A stretch of DNA of 64,000 bases from Sisyra terminalis. Lineage: Eukaryota > Arthropoda > Insecta > Neuroptera > Sisyridae. Each line of letters starts with the position of its first letter. The stretch's first letter is position 1. The notes under the pieces were generated by a model, which saw only the letters and a program-made list of their open reading frames with translations, was not told the origin of the DNA and made no database searches. This document shows, in pieces, positions 23,835 through 34,103 of the stretch. The stretch covers positions 11,594,001 to 11,658,000 of the forward strand of contig OY292279.1 of the NCBI GenBank assembly GCA_958496175.1, given 5' to 3'. The translations under genes were made by a program, and so were the position numbers.

Positions 23835-24690
23835 TGATCTCAGCTCATTAGGAGTTCTCCATGATATTATCCTTTTCCTTTAATCCTTGATTTTATGCTC
23901 CATCAGCTTTATGAAATAAGCTTCACTTCTTTGTTTGACCAAATCTATGATAGAACATATGTGCTGATCTTTATGCAGCATATCGTTGGTAACATACCAT
24001 GGTACATCAGCAATCGCTCGTAAAATCTTGGACTGGAATCTTTGGATCATTGCAGTACTTCATTTGCTGGCACAAGCCTACAATTCAATCCCATACCTCC
24101 ATATTGGTACTATTATGGCCTTTAGGAGTAGTTTATTATCCAAAGGCATTACGGATTTCCTTCCCATAAGCCAGTATAGCTGTTTAAACCTCAACATTGT
24201 TTGGGTTCCCTTTTTGGCTAGCTCGAGATTTTATATAGATATTAGTGACATATTGCTCTATTTAACTATAATTGTAGGGATGAGGAAGTGTAAGAAGCAT
24301 TTCGAGAACACCCTGACAGTTAATCCTGGCTACATCACCGATAGGAGATTTACGACGGCATCTCGATATTTTTACGAAAGTAAATTTTTTAATTATTATT
24401 CTTTTCGGTTTCCAGCAGTAATATTACTTTGTTTAGACTAAAATAAAATTTAATAAATAGTATATGAGATTTAGTGGTAATTTAGGATTTATTATTAGTT
24501 TTTAGCGAATTTAAACAATAAACTAGTTATCCACGTGGACCATTTTCTTACCCAGCCACGTGAAGGTTGGAGGTTTATTTTATATCTATATACGTTTTGG
24601 ATAATTCTAGAGTTCGCCTGATAAACCTTTTATCGAGGTGAACTCCAAGGCATTTCAGCGATCTCGATTTTAATATCCCCAACCCCTACG
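23835..24690 (-). pseudogene. Jockey-group LINE remnant, RT C-terminal part
   Basis: Minus-strand translation gives KCLGVHLDKRF at about 24620-24652 (the usual KYLG-LD block). After a disrupted interval of about 300 bp follow LYWLMGRKSVMPLDNKLLLK at about 24110-24170, VPIWRYGIEL, QRFQSKILRAIADVPWYV at about 24000-24050 and NDMLHKD. This order is typical of the region behind the RT palm in Jockey LINEs. Several stops and frameshifts make it non-functional. The 151-codon plus-strand frame here is only its antisense shadow. Confidence 0.8.
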
Positions 24691-24959
24691 TAAACAATAA
24701 AGGTTTACAAATACAATAAAATAAAATATAAAAAAATAAAATATTGCTCCTATAATAGGCATACAAATACTTTTGTTTACAATTCATTTTTAATGTGATG
24801 CACCTTGTATAAACCATCCAAGGAGCGTCTGTAGATCCTGATCTAGGACTAAGATTAGTTTACGATATTGTAGTTGTTTATTTGAGTTGGGGAAAAAAAG
24901 ATGGCAATTCTTAAAAAAACCCGAATATTGTTTCTGTTTTCCATTTGCTAAGAATATAT

Positions 24960-26010
24960 GTCTTATTCTTTTATGTTTGTTTTTTTTTTGTATTTGTGGA
25001 GTAGGTCATCAAGGTTGTAGTCACTGATGCTTCTATTTGGCTGGGGCCATTTTTGCAATTTGTGAAGAATTTCCGTGACAAGGCCAGGATATATAAGTCT
25101 AGCGGTGGTATCCTTAATTCCTCATGAAGATCGTGTATCTTGGATTTGGCTGGGCAGTTTCCTAGCATTCTTAGCAATTTATTTTGAACTCTTTGTATTG
25201 TCAGATACTTGGTTTAGCTTACTGAACTCCAAACTGGGTATGCATATGTCAGCACTGGTCTGAGCCCTGTATTATAAATTATTAGTTTATTGTTGGTACA
25301 CAGCCTTGATTGTCTGTTTAGCAATGGATATAAGATGTTAGATCGAGACATTAATTTGCTTTTAGGTAGTTTAATGTGTTCAGCAAAGTTGAGTCTGGAA
25401 TCCAGCTGCATCCCCAAGTATCCAACTGTTTTGCCCATTCTATATTTTTCCTATTTATTTATATCTTTAAATGCTTGTTGGGTCTTCTTCTAGTGAATAG
25501 GATAGCTTCTTTTTTGTTATCATTGGCCTTTATTTCCCATTTTCTTAAAAAATATCGTTATTTTTTTAAGGCCTTGGTTATTTTGTTGGCCACTGTATCA
25601 GCCCTCCAGGAGGATGCAAAAATTGCTGTATCGTCAGCATATAGGGAAAGGAAAGTTTCGGAAATCCGCGGGATATCATTTATATATAGAATAAATAAAA
25701 TAGGTCCCATAATGGACCCTTGAGAGCCTCAATCCTTAATTATTCTGCTATTAGACATTTCATTTTTGATTTGTCCACAAAATTGGCGCTTTTTGTGATA
25801 AATCCATATAATTTTATATTGTTTCCTGGGAATTTTATTTTAATTAGTTTGTATATTAGTTCCTCATGCCATAGAGTACTAAAAACCATTCTATGTTAAG
25901 TAGAGCCATTCCCGTGTGTTTATTACTGTTAAAGGCGTCAGTTATGGTCGCATATTCTGTAGAGTTGCATTGTGGAATGCCTGGATCTGAATCCAAACTG
26001 TTCGAATTTT
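24960..26010 (-). pseudogene. Jockey-group LINE remnant with most of the RT domain
   Basis: Reading from high to low coordinates on the minus strand: EQFGFRSRHST at about 25980 (RT block 1), [17 protein letters not shown] near 25700, catalytic [17 protein letters not shown] near 25640, KWEIKANDNKKEAILFTRR near 25530, GYLGMQLDSRLNFAEHIKLP near 25420-25370, LYPLLNRQSRLCTNNKLIIY near 25330 and LRMLGNCPAKSKIHDL near 25170. A stop interrupts KK-RYF and several frames are needed. It is a second copy next to, and in the same direction as, the remnant at 23835-24690, but it is not the same segment. Confidence 0.85.
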
Positions 26011-26824
26011 AGTGTTGTTTTTTTCCTTTTAGAAGAATTGAATAAAAACACTTTTATTTCATTAATTTATTTTCATTATTTATAACTAAAAATTTCCGTT
26101 TTTTCACCTGACAGCTGAAAGTATTTATAACTCATTTAGTGAAAGATAATATATTAACTGAGTTTAGTTTATTAAAGCTATCCAGAAACTTTTGAACTTC
26201 AGTGTAAAAAAGTTGGAAATGATTGCATTTCGTAGTCGTACGCGAAAGACCTTTTTCCTGATGAGAGAAAATAACACGGTGCAACATTGCATTTATGCAG
26301 AACACACGTACAAAAGATACATTTTCTATGCAAAACGTTTACCATCCTAGAATTTATAATATCATATATACGATCCACTTTTTCTATACAACCCACCCGT
26401 CCCCACCCCCCAGACAACCACTCATAAGATTCTTTTTGTCATCCCAAAGCTCGTTTAGCTCGACAAGCTTTCCCCGAAATAAAAACAATTTTCAGCATTT
26501 CAGTTTTCTTTCTTTTTTTTTTTGGTCTTCGTCGTTCGTATTGATAAATTATTAATTTGTCTTAATTTAAAATGCGTTGCTTTCGAATTTTTCGCTCGTT
26601 TTGTCCGCAGGGACTGAGTACCATGTCAAATCGAATCGCTCACTCTTATGTCGCAATGTTTGTTCTGAATTATTAATTAGTGTTAATTGGGAATTAAATT
26701 TAAATTAGAAATGTTTCCTCGAACGTTTTTAATTTCATTAGCTCTTCTACACATAGTCCGAGTTCTGAAGACAAATGTCTTTTTATCAGGAAATTTTTTT
26801 ATACTTTTCTTTTAAAGTAAAATA
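26011..26824. other. Unannotated stretch
   Basis: AT-rich, with a C-rich patch near 26395-26415. No supported gene. Confidence 0.35.
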
Positions 26825-27021
26825 AAAAAAACATTTTTTTTATTTTCTTTAATTTTTTTAATAGTTATTTACCGTCGCTTTATAACTACTAAGGTCCTTT
26901 AGCGACTCTAGGGTTAATTAAATCCACTATCGAGAAATATTGAAAATTTGCACGATACGAGGATCGAACCCAACACTTACTAGTTTTGGAGTGGCCACTT
27001 AGACCACTCGGCCACCAGTAG
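26825..27021 (-). mobile_element. tRNA-derived SINE, best copy
   Basis: On the minus strand it starts near TCTACTGGTGGCCGAGTGG, with a pol III A box TGGCCGAGTGG (complement at 27004-27014) and a B box GGTTCGATCC (complement at 26961-26970). A body follows (TTTCTCGATAGTGGATTTAA, then TAGTAGTTATAAAGCGACGG) and an A-rich tail (T runs at 26825-26870 on the plus strand). The head resembles tRNA-Leu or tRNA-Ser. Further copies or pieces lie at 43655-43795, 44031-44290 and 52024-52189, all on the minus strand. Confidence 0.85.
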
Positions 27022-27271
27022 ACTTGGAAAACCAACTTATTTTGTACGATTATTCTTTTAAGATCACTTTAAAATCTGTATCTTATATACATAGCAGATG
27101 TTCCAGCCTCTGTAAAAGCGACCTTCGAAAAATATGAAGGATATAAATCATGGAATATAAATCTGCTTATGATACCTTAACAAGTTTAAGAGACTCCAAC
27201 TTCCGGTTTATTTAAATGATCACCAGATTTTCCAAGTTACAAATATCGGGTAACTAGGTCTTTATCTAGAC

Positions 27272-27494
27272 CATTGTTTCCTAACCTGTGATTCGCGGAC
27301 TTCTGGGGGTCCACGGTCCCATACGCATCTATCTTTTTTGTTGTTTGTTGTTTATTTTTTAATTTAATGAAGGAATACTAAAATATAATACTGTCCGAAA
27401 ATTGCAACTTTTTTTCACTCAGGGGTCCTTGGCAATATGCTTGATTTCCTTGGGGATCCCCGGCTGAAAAAGGTTAGGAATTTAGGAACCGCTG
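27272..27494. mobile_element. hAT-like MITE (223 bp)
   Basis: Perfect 8-bp duplication ATCTAGAC at 27264-27271 and 27495-27502. The ends CATTGTTTCCTAACC and, reversed, CAGCGGTTCCTAAATTCC follow the CAnnG start common in hAT elements. The subterminal GGGGGTCCACGG and GGGGTCC resemble the CAGCGGTTCCCAACC-type MITEs common in animals. Confidence 0.88.
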
Positions 27495-27544
27495 ATCTAG
27501 ACAAATTACTTTCCTGGAGAAACCACATTCTCAATTTTTCTTCT

Positions 27545-28230
27545 TTTGATGTCCCTTCAACGTTGAAGATTGGCGATCAACATGGTAATTTTTATTTTTG
27601 ATACCGCAATGCGGAAGAGTCCTTTAGTGATTTTTTTCGAACCACCCACGAAAATTGGCCAGCCAGTATATCATTCTTCTTTCCGAAACTCTGAATGATA
27701 AGCTAAAAAAATATTTATGATTACGTATGCGTGGCCAAAGTGCAGTATCATTTTCTTCTTTGAAGATATCATAAAAGTTCTTGTACAAATCTCGTTAGTA
27801 CTTCTTAATTTTGCTTGTGATCCTTCCAAGCTATCTTCAGAATATAGCAATATACCTACATTTCAAAAACGGTAAATTTATCTTCCAGTTACCGGGTAAA
27901 AATCCATCCTTCCATTCCATACAAGACAATAGGGAACACATAGCACTTGACTATTTTTAGTTGCAATTCCAGAAAGAAAGTCTAATCCACAAATATTTTT
28001 CTAATCTTTATAAATATTCTTCTGGTTTACTTAATGCGATTGTGTATTTCTTGCTCCATACCCCATTTTTCGTTGATGAGATATCCGGAGTATTTGAATT
28101 GATATTCTCTTTTTACTATGTCTTCGTTAAGGTTTGGACAAATCGGGGTTCGGTTTTGTTTGGATATTACCATGAATTTGGCCTTCTTTTAACATACTTT
28201 TATTTGCATAGTCAATAAAACAGCCAAATT
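27545..28230 (-). pseudogene. RTE-like LINE remnant, C-terminal part
   Basis: On the minus strand: AKFMVISKQNRT at about 28180, REYQFKYSGYLINEKWGMEQ at about 28100, LKIVKCYVFPIVLYGMEGW at about 27920, and finally LFRIAVSKIKITMLIANLQR with a stop near 27555. These correspond in order to the K-MVIS, F-YLG-LN, VKCY---LYG-E-W and FRAA--K-KIA--IAN-R blocks seen in the C-terminal half of RTE-like insect LINE proteins. Frameshifts and stops are frequent. The last block carries the natural-looking stop. RT catalytic residues lie upstream and are not present. Confidence 0.72.
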
Positions 28231-28322
28231 GGAGTTTATGGTTAAAAAGCCCTGATGGGTGCTAGGGATTAGGTCCATCTAGAAGATATACAAAAAAAGC
28301 TGTTCAAACATATGCACTCATC

Positions 28323-28343
28323 AAAAAAAAAAAAAAAAAAAAA
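28323..28343 (+). repeat. Poly(A) run
   Basis: 21 consecutive A after CACTCATC. It could be the tail of a retroposed sequence, but I cannot define one. Confidence 0.9.
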
Positions 28344-28861
28344 TATTGAAACTAATTATTATATTATTTGGTAGATAAGGTTCCAAAAATGATTTCAAAT
28401 AAAAAATCCCTTACCATAAGGCACTTCATCTTGCCTCCCCAAAATTGACTTTTCAAAAAAAATATACATACATATTTTCATAATAACTTTTCAACCGTGT
28501 TAGATACAATCAAAACACCTATTATCAAAATGAAAGCTGAAAATATTTCCCAAAAAAAAAGCTCCCATATCATTTTTCATAAACGCCATAGTTTAACCAG
28601 AAATTGATGGCGAAAGCTCTAGTGTTATTATGTGGAATTTTTTGCAATAAATGTATTATTTTAATACCTTAAAGAATGAAAAATCAAAACATTGATTTTA
28701 AATAAAATTTCAAGGCTGTGGCGGCATTTCTAGAAGTGCCCAGAGGTGGCATTAAGTATTAATCCAACCCTGCAAATATCAAATTTAGGTAGAAATAAAC
28801 AAGAAGACAATTCAGGTTATTTAAGATCGGGTTTTTTATTTAATATTTTTATTATTCAATT

Positions 28862-28898
28862 AGCTACGTTTCGTTACGTATCGTAACTTCATCAGGCT
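28862..28898 (-). ncRNA. Hammerhead-ribozyme-like motif, intact copy
   Basis: Minus strand: AGC, CUGAUGA, A, GUUAC, loop GAUAC, GUAAC, GAAAC, GUA, GCU. Stem I (3 bp) and stem II (5 bp) pair perfectly and both core boxes are intact. This is the best-preserved motif in the window. Confidence 0.55.
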
Positions 28899-29162
28899 TC
28901 TATAAAAAATTAAAATAATTACAAAATATGTTAATCATACATATATTTCAAAACTATAAAAATATACATATAATATAGATAATATAAAATATTTGTAATT
29001 AAATAATAATATCTATCTCAAAATTAAATTAAATAAATTTTGAGTTAGTTATTAATATTTAATTACAAATATTTTATATTATCTATATTATATGTATATT
29101 CTTATAGTTTTGAAATATATGTATGATTAACATATTTTGTAATTATTTTAATTTTTTATAGA

Positions 29163-29199
29163 AGCCTGATGAAGTTACGATACGTAGCGAAACGTAGCT
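29163..29199 (+). ncRNA. Hammerhead-ribozyme-like motif, right arm
   Basis: Same motif on the plus strand: AGC, CUGAUGA, A, GUUAC, GAUAC, GUAGC, GAAAC, GUA, GCU. One substitution in stem II gives a U-G pair, so folding potential is kept. Confidence 0.52.
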
Positions 29200-29314
29200 A
29201 ATTGAATAATTAAAATATTAAATAAAAAACCGATCTTAAACAACCTGAATTGTCTTCTTATTTAAAAAAATAAAAGCTGAGATCTGAATGTTATCATCTA
29301 TTGTAAAAATAAAC

Positions 29315-30838
29315 ATTGTTGACAAAGTATTAAAATTCAATAGCTGAAAGGAAAAGATATTCTGTATTAAAAGCTCCAATTGATTCAAATAACGGAAGCA
29401 GGATATCTAATTTATGGGATAAAAGAAATATCCTTTTATTATTTGATTAATTTCAATTTCTTTCCGATTTTCTTTGAATACTTATCTTTGGTGTTATCAT
29501 TTTATAAACCTCAGCTACTCTACAATGAAAAGACACTTTACACCAAATAAGCGTTTAGAGTGCCTATAAAATTGAGGTTCTACAACAATGTATCATGATT
29601 AATAAAGGCAACAATGAAAAATTTAATGATCAAGAAATTTCAAATTTGGTCTTTAGTTTTGAACCAATAAATTTGCAAAAAATGGAAAACTCTTTCGTAT
29701 GACTTTTATGCAAAAGTGTGGATATATAAAGAAACATGATCTTTTATTATATTTTCATAAAGAAAATCATGTTTTCATCAAATGATAAGAGTTATTTATT
29801 ATCATTTTAATAAGAAATGTTGGTTTTCTTTTATAAAGAAAATATTTTTGACACTTAAAGTTTTTAGTCTATTTTTTTTTATAAATTATATAAAAAAAAA
29901 TGTTTTTGGTTAAACGAAATGGTTGAAAAGTATTAAAATTAAAATAAAATTACATGGGAAAATATTAAGCCATTAATTTATCACTTTTTTACTTCAAATA
30001 TGAAAAAAAAACATGTTTTTTGTATTATAACCACGTTTACTGACGCCAAGGAAAAGCACGATAAGTTATCCCTCAACAAAATAAATTCACTGGATATTCA
30101 ATAACAATCACTTCATTGTTTTCCTTTATCCTGTGAAAGAAGGGAACACCACATATAAACTTCAACCACTCATAAAAAAAACTTTTCGTTATTTCCACCC
30201 CTCAAAATTCACTTGAAATGTTGATTTTTTTACCCTCTTACATTAATGCAATGTGCTCGAAGCGAAATTATTGTATTTTTACCCAAAAAAAAAAAAAAAG
30301 AAAAAAAAAAACGTTCGTACGGTTTTATTTAACTTGGAAACGTCATCGTATCTTTTGCACAGACAACTGCCCTTTGGCGCACCAGCCCCTTGGCTTCTGT
30401 ATTATTTAGACGGAAATGAGCTTTCATGAAAATATCAAATAGCCAATGTAAATACACGCTTATGAATTTTTCTTGCAGATGTGGACTATTCAATAATCTT
30501 TGTAGAAATTGCATCGTAAAATTTAATAATATGAAAGGGAAAAAAGATTCAGATTCAATCGAAATGGTTTTAGAAATGAAATTTTTCAATGGAAATTGTT
30601 GTTTAATTTTCTTCATTGTCCACTATTTAATGTTTTAAAGTATTAAAAATAAAAAAAAGGACCATAGCGGTCATAAAGTGGTTAAGTTATTGTTTTTCGT
30701 CATAAACTTCCATAGCTATTTTTTTGAAAAAAGTGTACATAAAGACATTTTTTCTAGAAAATTCAACAACTATTTGGACTTTTAATATTGATAAATATTT
30801 TATTTATTTCACCAAAGCTCGTGAAGAAGAATTTAAGA
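29315..30838. other. AT-rich stretch with a long A run
   Basis: No gene. A run of A broken by one G at 30285-30311. Short overlapping frames near 30329-30638 have no recognisable domain. Confidence 0.35.
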
Positions 30839-30841
30839 TAA

Positions 30842-31468
30842 CACCGGCACACAAAAAAAAAGTGCTCTGTACTTTTGACCGGACCTACATAAATCTACGT
30901 ATTTTAACCCCCTGAACACGAATCCGGGGTCGGTTTGACCCGTACACCCTCAAAAATTCGAGAAAACTTTAAAAAACCGAAAAAAAAGGTTAAAATCGGC
31001 AGTTTTGGGGACATAAAAATTTTTTTGAACTAAGCCGAGCATGATTTTCATGTTTTTCGATCCGCTGAATACAAATTCCAAGTTTATGTAGACCATTAGC
31101 CGTTTTTATTGTAAGAAAATTGCCTGTTTTGCGAGCCTACCGTCTGTCCCTGGGTTAAAGGCGTATATGCCGTCATGGTTGTGCCTGCCATTTTCTTACA
31201 ATAAAAACGGCTTATGGTCTACATAAACTTCGAATTTGTATTCAGCGGATCGAAAAACATGATAATCATGCTCGGTTTAGTTCAAAACAATTTTTATGTC
31301 ACCAAAATTGCCGATTTTAACCAATATTTTCGGTTTTTTAAAGTTTTCTCGAATTTTTGAGGGTGTACGGGTCAAACCGACCCCGGATTCGTGTTCAGGG
31401 GGTCAAAATACGTAGATTTATGTAGGTCCGGTCAAAAGTACAGAGCACTTTTTTTTTGTGTGCCGGTG
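30842..31468. mobile_element. TWA-target foldback element, copy 2
   Basis: Same family as 23089-23724, flanked by TAA (30839-30841 and 31469-31471). Identical termini (CACCGGCACACAAAAA). Compared with copy 1, a 13-bp loop segment is inverted (GGTTGTGCCTGCC at 31177-31189) and the CCGTCTGTCCCTG unit is single. Confidence 0.87.
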
Positions 31469-31732
31469 TAATTAAACTATAGCCACTACTAACGGATACA
31501 GCTGAATCGTAGGCAAAATAATATCGAAATTTTCTTAAAAAATCATTCTTCCAGTTTCAACCAGAACAAAACAAAAAATATATAAAATCAAACTACAATA
31601 ATATATTTAGTTTTACAATCACCAACTTTCTCAAAAAAAAATAACATTAATATCGCATTTTCAATAAAAAATAACATGATGAAAACTCTTAAACCATTGG
31701 AGAACAACCAAATTACAACGAAAAATAAAATC

Positions 31733-32056
31733 GTAATATATAAAATTAAATGTGATTTCTGAGAAAAATTCTACATTGGCCAAACTGGTAGATCTTTCGG
31801 AACAAGATATAAGGAACATACACCCAAGAAACCTACTTCAACAACAACTTCAAATTCTACAAAATATCTTTATGACGAAAATTATCAATGCTTAAATTTC
31901 GAAACAAGTTTTAAGCTACAACATATTTACAAGAAAGGATCACATATGAACACCTTAGAAGAATATGAAATATATAAGGCACAAAAACTCGATCTTAATA
32001 ATATCCTTCACGACAAATTGTATAAATCAAACAACCTATATAAAATTTGTTTATAA
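31733..32056 (+). pseudogene. Penelope-like element, GIY-YIG endonuclease domain remnant
   Basis: A 108-codon frame, read through one TGA (position of a usual Cys), begins VIYKIKCDF and continues KFYIGQTGRSFGTRYKEH, the GIY-YIG motif with its Arg (TR-Y) as seen in Penelope-like elements. About 45 residues later come LQHIYKKGSHMNTLEEYEIY and NNILHDKLY, typical of the Penelope C-terminus. The RT domain expected upstream is absent. The frame ends in TAA, followed within 35 bp by a GATGATGACAGCC...GAAAC motif. It is 5' truncated and has one nonsense change, otherwise well preserved, so it is younger than the LINE remains. A Penelope source could supply the machinery for the palindromic elements, which is an inference. 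Confidence 0.85.
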
Positions 32057-32156
32057 CTGACAAATTATTCATTACCAGATGATGACAGCCAAAAACTGGT
32101 GAAACTTTTCGTAATAAAGAAAAAATAGAGTCAAAGGACATATATTATTATTCATT
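32057..32156 (+). mobile_element. Penelope-like element 3' end
   Basis: The sequence GATGATGACAGCCAAAAACT, then GGTGAAACTTTTCGTAATAA, then GAGTCAAAGGACATAT and ATTATTCATTAATT recurs at 42975-43090, which defines the shared 3' end. It resembles a hammerhead (UGAUGA and GAAAC boxes), but the first C of the core is A in both copies and stem I does not pair. Confidence 0.7.
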
Positions 32157-32576
32157 AATTAATTATTTGGACTTTTACTTACTTCTGCCAAAGGGGATTT
32201 TCAACACTTCTACAGATCATAACAAAAGACAGCTTTGGTAGTAGCTAGGGGCTGAGAGTAAAAATATATTAAACAATGTCTTCTTTTTTTGAATCAAGAT
32301 AAACCATCTTCATACACAATTTCTTAAAATCTATTTTTTATTTTTGGAATTTTCCCACTCTTACGAAATAAGCAAGAGATTTTACGAAAAGTCTGATATT
32401 TCTGTAGAATACTTTTTTTTCGTTAATATTGTGTTGTATTTATTTTTTCGGGACCAAAAGTTTCCCTTAGTTCTAGAAAAAAAAATTGAATTAGCAACTT
32501 GAGATCTGTAATATTTTGATGTGATATTCTCCATATCAAATTCCAATACTTCCTAGGGGAGATACTGTTCTTCTAT

Positions 32577-32690
32577 TGCAGAGGTTCCCAATCTTTATTT
32601 AATCACAACCCTTTGCAGATTTTTTTGAATAAGTTCGCATTCCCCCATTTGCTTCCATTCGATTTGATCAATAAAACAAAAGATTAAAGG
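32577..32690 (+). mobile_element. Possible hAT-like MITE end fragment
   Basis: GCAGAGGTTCCCAATCTTTA followed by AACCCTTTGCAG resembles the CAGnGGTTCCCAAnC termini of hAT-like MITEs. I found no matching right end. Confidence 0.35.
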
Positions 32691-32898
32691 TTTGACTAAT
32701 AATATTTCAGGACTTAACAATAATAATGCTATTTATGATAAAGTATGTATTAATTATTATTAATGACTAATGTTGACACTAATGTGATAATTGAGCTTAC
32801 ATCTGTTTAATAAGCGTTGTAAATTTTGATTAAGTTTTTGTCAAGGTAAATCTTATGTAAATTTGAAAATCCAGATTTTTAAAAAAAAATTATAATTT

Positions 32899-33415
32899 GA
32901 GCTGTTTCTTTAAAAGGTGCTTTCCGAGAAAATATGCAAGTTAAGAATATTTCTAACTTAAGAAATTCTCAAAAAAAAAAACACCGATTAATGGCGTAAA
33001 AAAAAATTGGAGAATTACCAAAATAGAGCTTTTTTTAAATAGCTTTTTTCGAGAATATAAGCAAGCGAGAAAATTTTTTGTGACAAAAAAAACACCAATT
33101 AATGATGAATTAAAAGTTATGAAATTTCCATATTTGTGAAAAATCAAAATAGAGCTTTTTCTTTAAATGGCTTTTCCCGGCAAAGTATAAAAAGTTATGA
33201 AGATTTTTCTTTCAGAACAAAATCACCAATTAATTGTGCAATTTTTTTTTTGAAATTTCAATACTTGGAAAATGACCTAAATCGACTTTTTGTTTTTAAA
33301 TGGCTTTTTCCGGGAAAATATATACGCATTTTTTTTTTTCTTTCAGAAATCTGAAGAAATAAAAAAAACCACTTAATGGCGTTAAAAAAAAAATCGAAAA
33401 ATTATTATTTTTAGA
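32899..33415. repeat. Tandem repeat, ~127 bp period, four diverged units
   Basis: Units begin with GAGCTTTTTCTTTAAATGGC or close variants at 32899, 33026, 33152 and about 33280. Each continues through an AGAATATAAGCAAG-like phrase, CACCAATTAATG and a GAAATTTCC-like end. A related isolated unit lies at about 34155-34265. There is no coding potential that survives in all units. Confidence 0.75.
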
Positions 33416-33971
33416 AAAGCTCTAAACGTCAGGTAAACACTACAGTTCCTGGTCTAATTATTAGACTAATTATTAAGATTATTTCAATTCCTTTTTGTAG
33501 TATTAAAAGCAGTTATGATTTTAAGGAAATTAAATTTCTAAATAAGGGGATAGTCTTCATTAATACCCTAATTACTCTATTCTAGGGTACAACCCTTGTT
33601 TTGAATCCCATTAAAAATATGAGGTATTTGGTAGGGAGAAAAGTGTTTAAATAAGTAACCACATCAGAAACATAGCCCTTAGAAAAAAATATTTATAAAT
33701 AGAATCACCATCCACAAATGCAGTGGACATTATTGTCCTAATTATACAGCGCGATGTGAATGATTGAAGCTTTAATAGCAGTAAAAGAGCTTTAAATTAA
33801 ATATTAAACAATTAAGTTCGTCATAATTAACAAGATATTTAAAATGATCGTAAAAGTTATTTTTCTGTATATATGATATTTTTTTCATCACATTAATTGG
33901 TAAAAAGTGTAATTAATTAAATTTTTATAGGAAAGTTAAATCCACTCCAAAATTTAAACACAAAATAAAAT

Positions 33972-34091
33972 AGATGATAAAATTCAGGTCTCAGCTTTTA
34001 TATTTTTTTAAATAAGAAGAAAATACACGTTATTTAAATGAAAAATAAAAAACAAAAAGATCTTAAATAACTTGAATTTTCTTCTTATTTA
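33972..34091 (-). mobile_element. Palindromic retroposed element, family 1, copy 5 (ribozyme-less)
   Basis: Minus-strand insertion with a perfect 12-bp duplication ACAAAATAAAAT (33960-33971 and 34092-34103). It keeps the family 3' tail (complement AGATGATAAAATTCAG at the left edge) and the terminal hairpin stem (AAATAAGAAG against CTTCTTATTT). Everything between, including both hammerhead-like motifs, is reduced to a short AT-rich segment. The intact duplication shows this short form itself was mobilised, or that the deletion left the ends untouched. Confidence 0.88.
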
Positions 34092-34103
34092 ACAAAATAA
34101 AAT

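Larger units (their letters stand above)
28801..29302 (+). mobile_element. Palindromic retroposed element, family 1, copy 4 (longest)
   Basis: The arms reach about 230 bp and pair almost to the turn near 29030. The centre differs from copies 1 to 3, with its own inverted AT-rich segment (ATTACAAAATATG against CATATTTTGTAAT). Flanks GTAGAAATAAAC (28789-28800) and GTAAAAATAAAC (29303-29314) match in 11 of 12 positions. The tail GATCTGAATGTTATCATC is the family tail with one change. Both arms carry a near-complete hammerhead-like motif in opposite orientation. Confidence 0.92.

Noticed and set aside
23986..24441. 151-codon plus-strand ORF as a membrane protein gene
   Set aside because: The opposite strand translates into Jockey LINE blocks (LYWLMGRKS, PWYV). 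The plus-strand frame is an antisense shadow.
25376..25723. 115-codon plus-strand ORF
   Set aside because: Antisense to the LINE RT containing LYADDTAIF.
26951..27021. tRNA gene (Leu/Ser-like) on the minus strand
   Set aside because: A and B boxes are present but the arms do not complete a cloverleaf. The body is shared with other dispersed copies, so it is a SINE head.
32076..32113. Hammerhead at the Penelope-like 3' ends (also 42995-43032)
   Set aside because: Noted in the feature but not called a ribozyme: the conserved first C of the core is A in both copies and stem I fails to pair.
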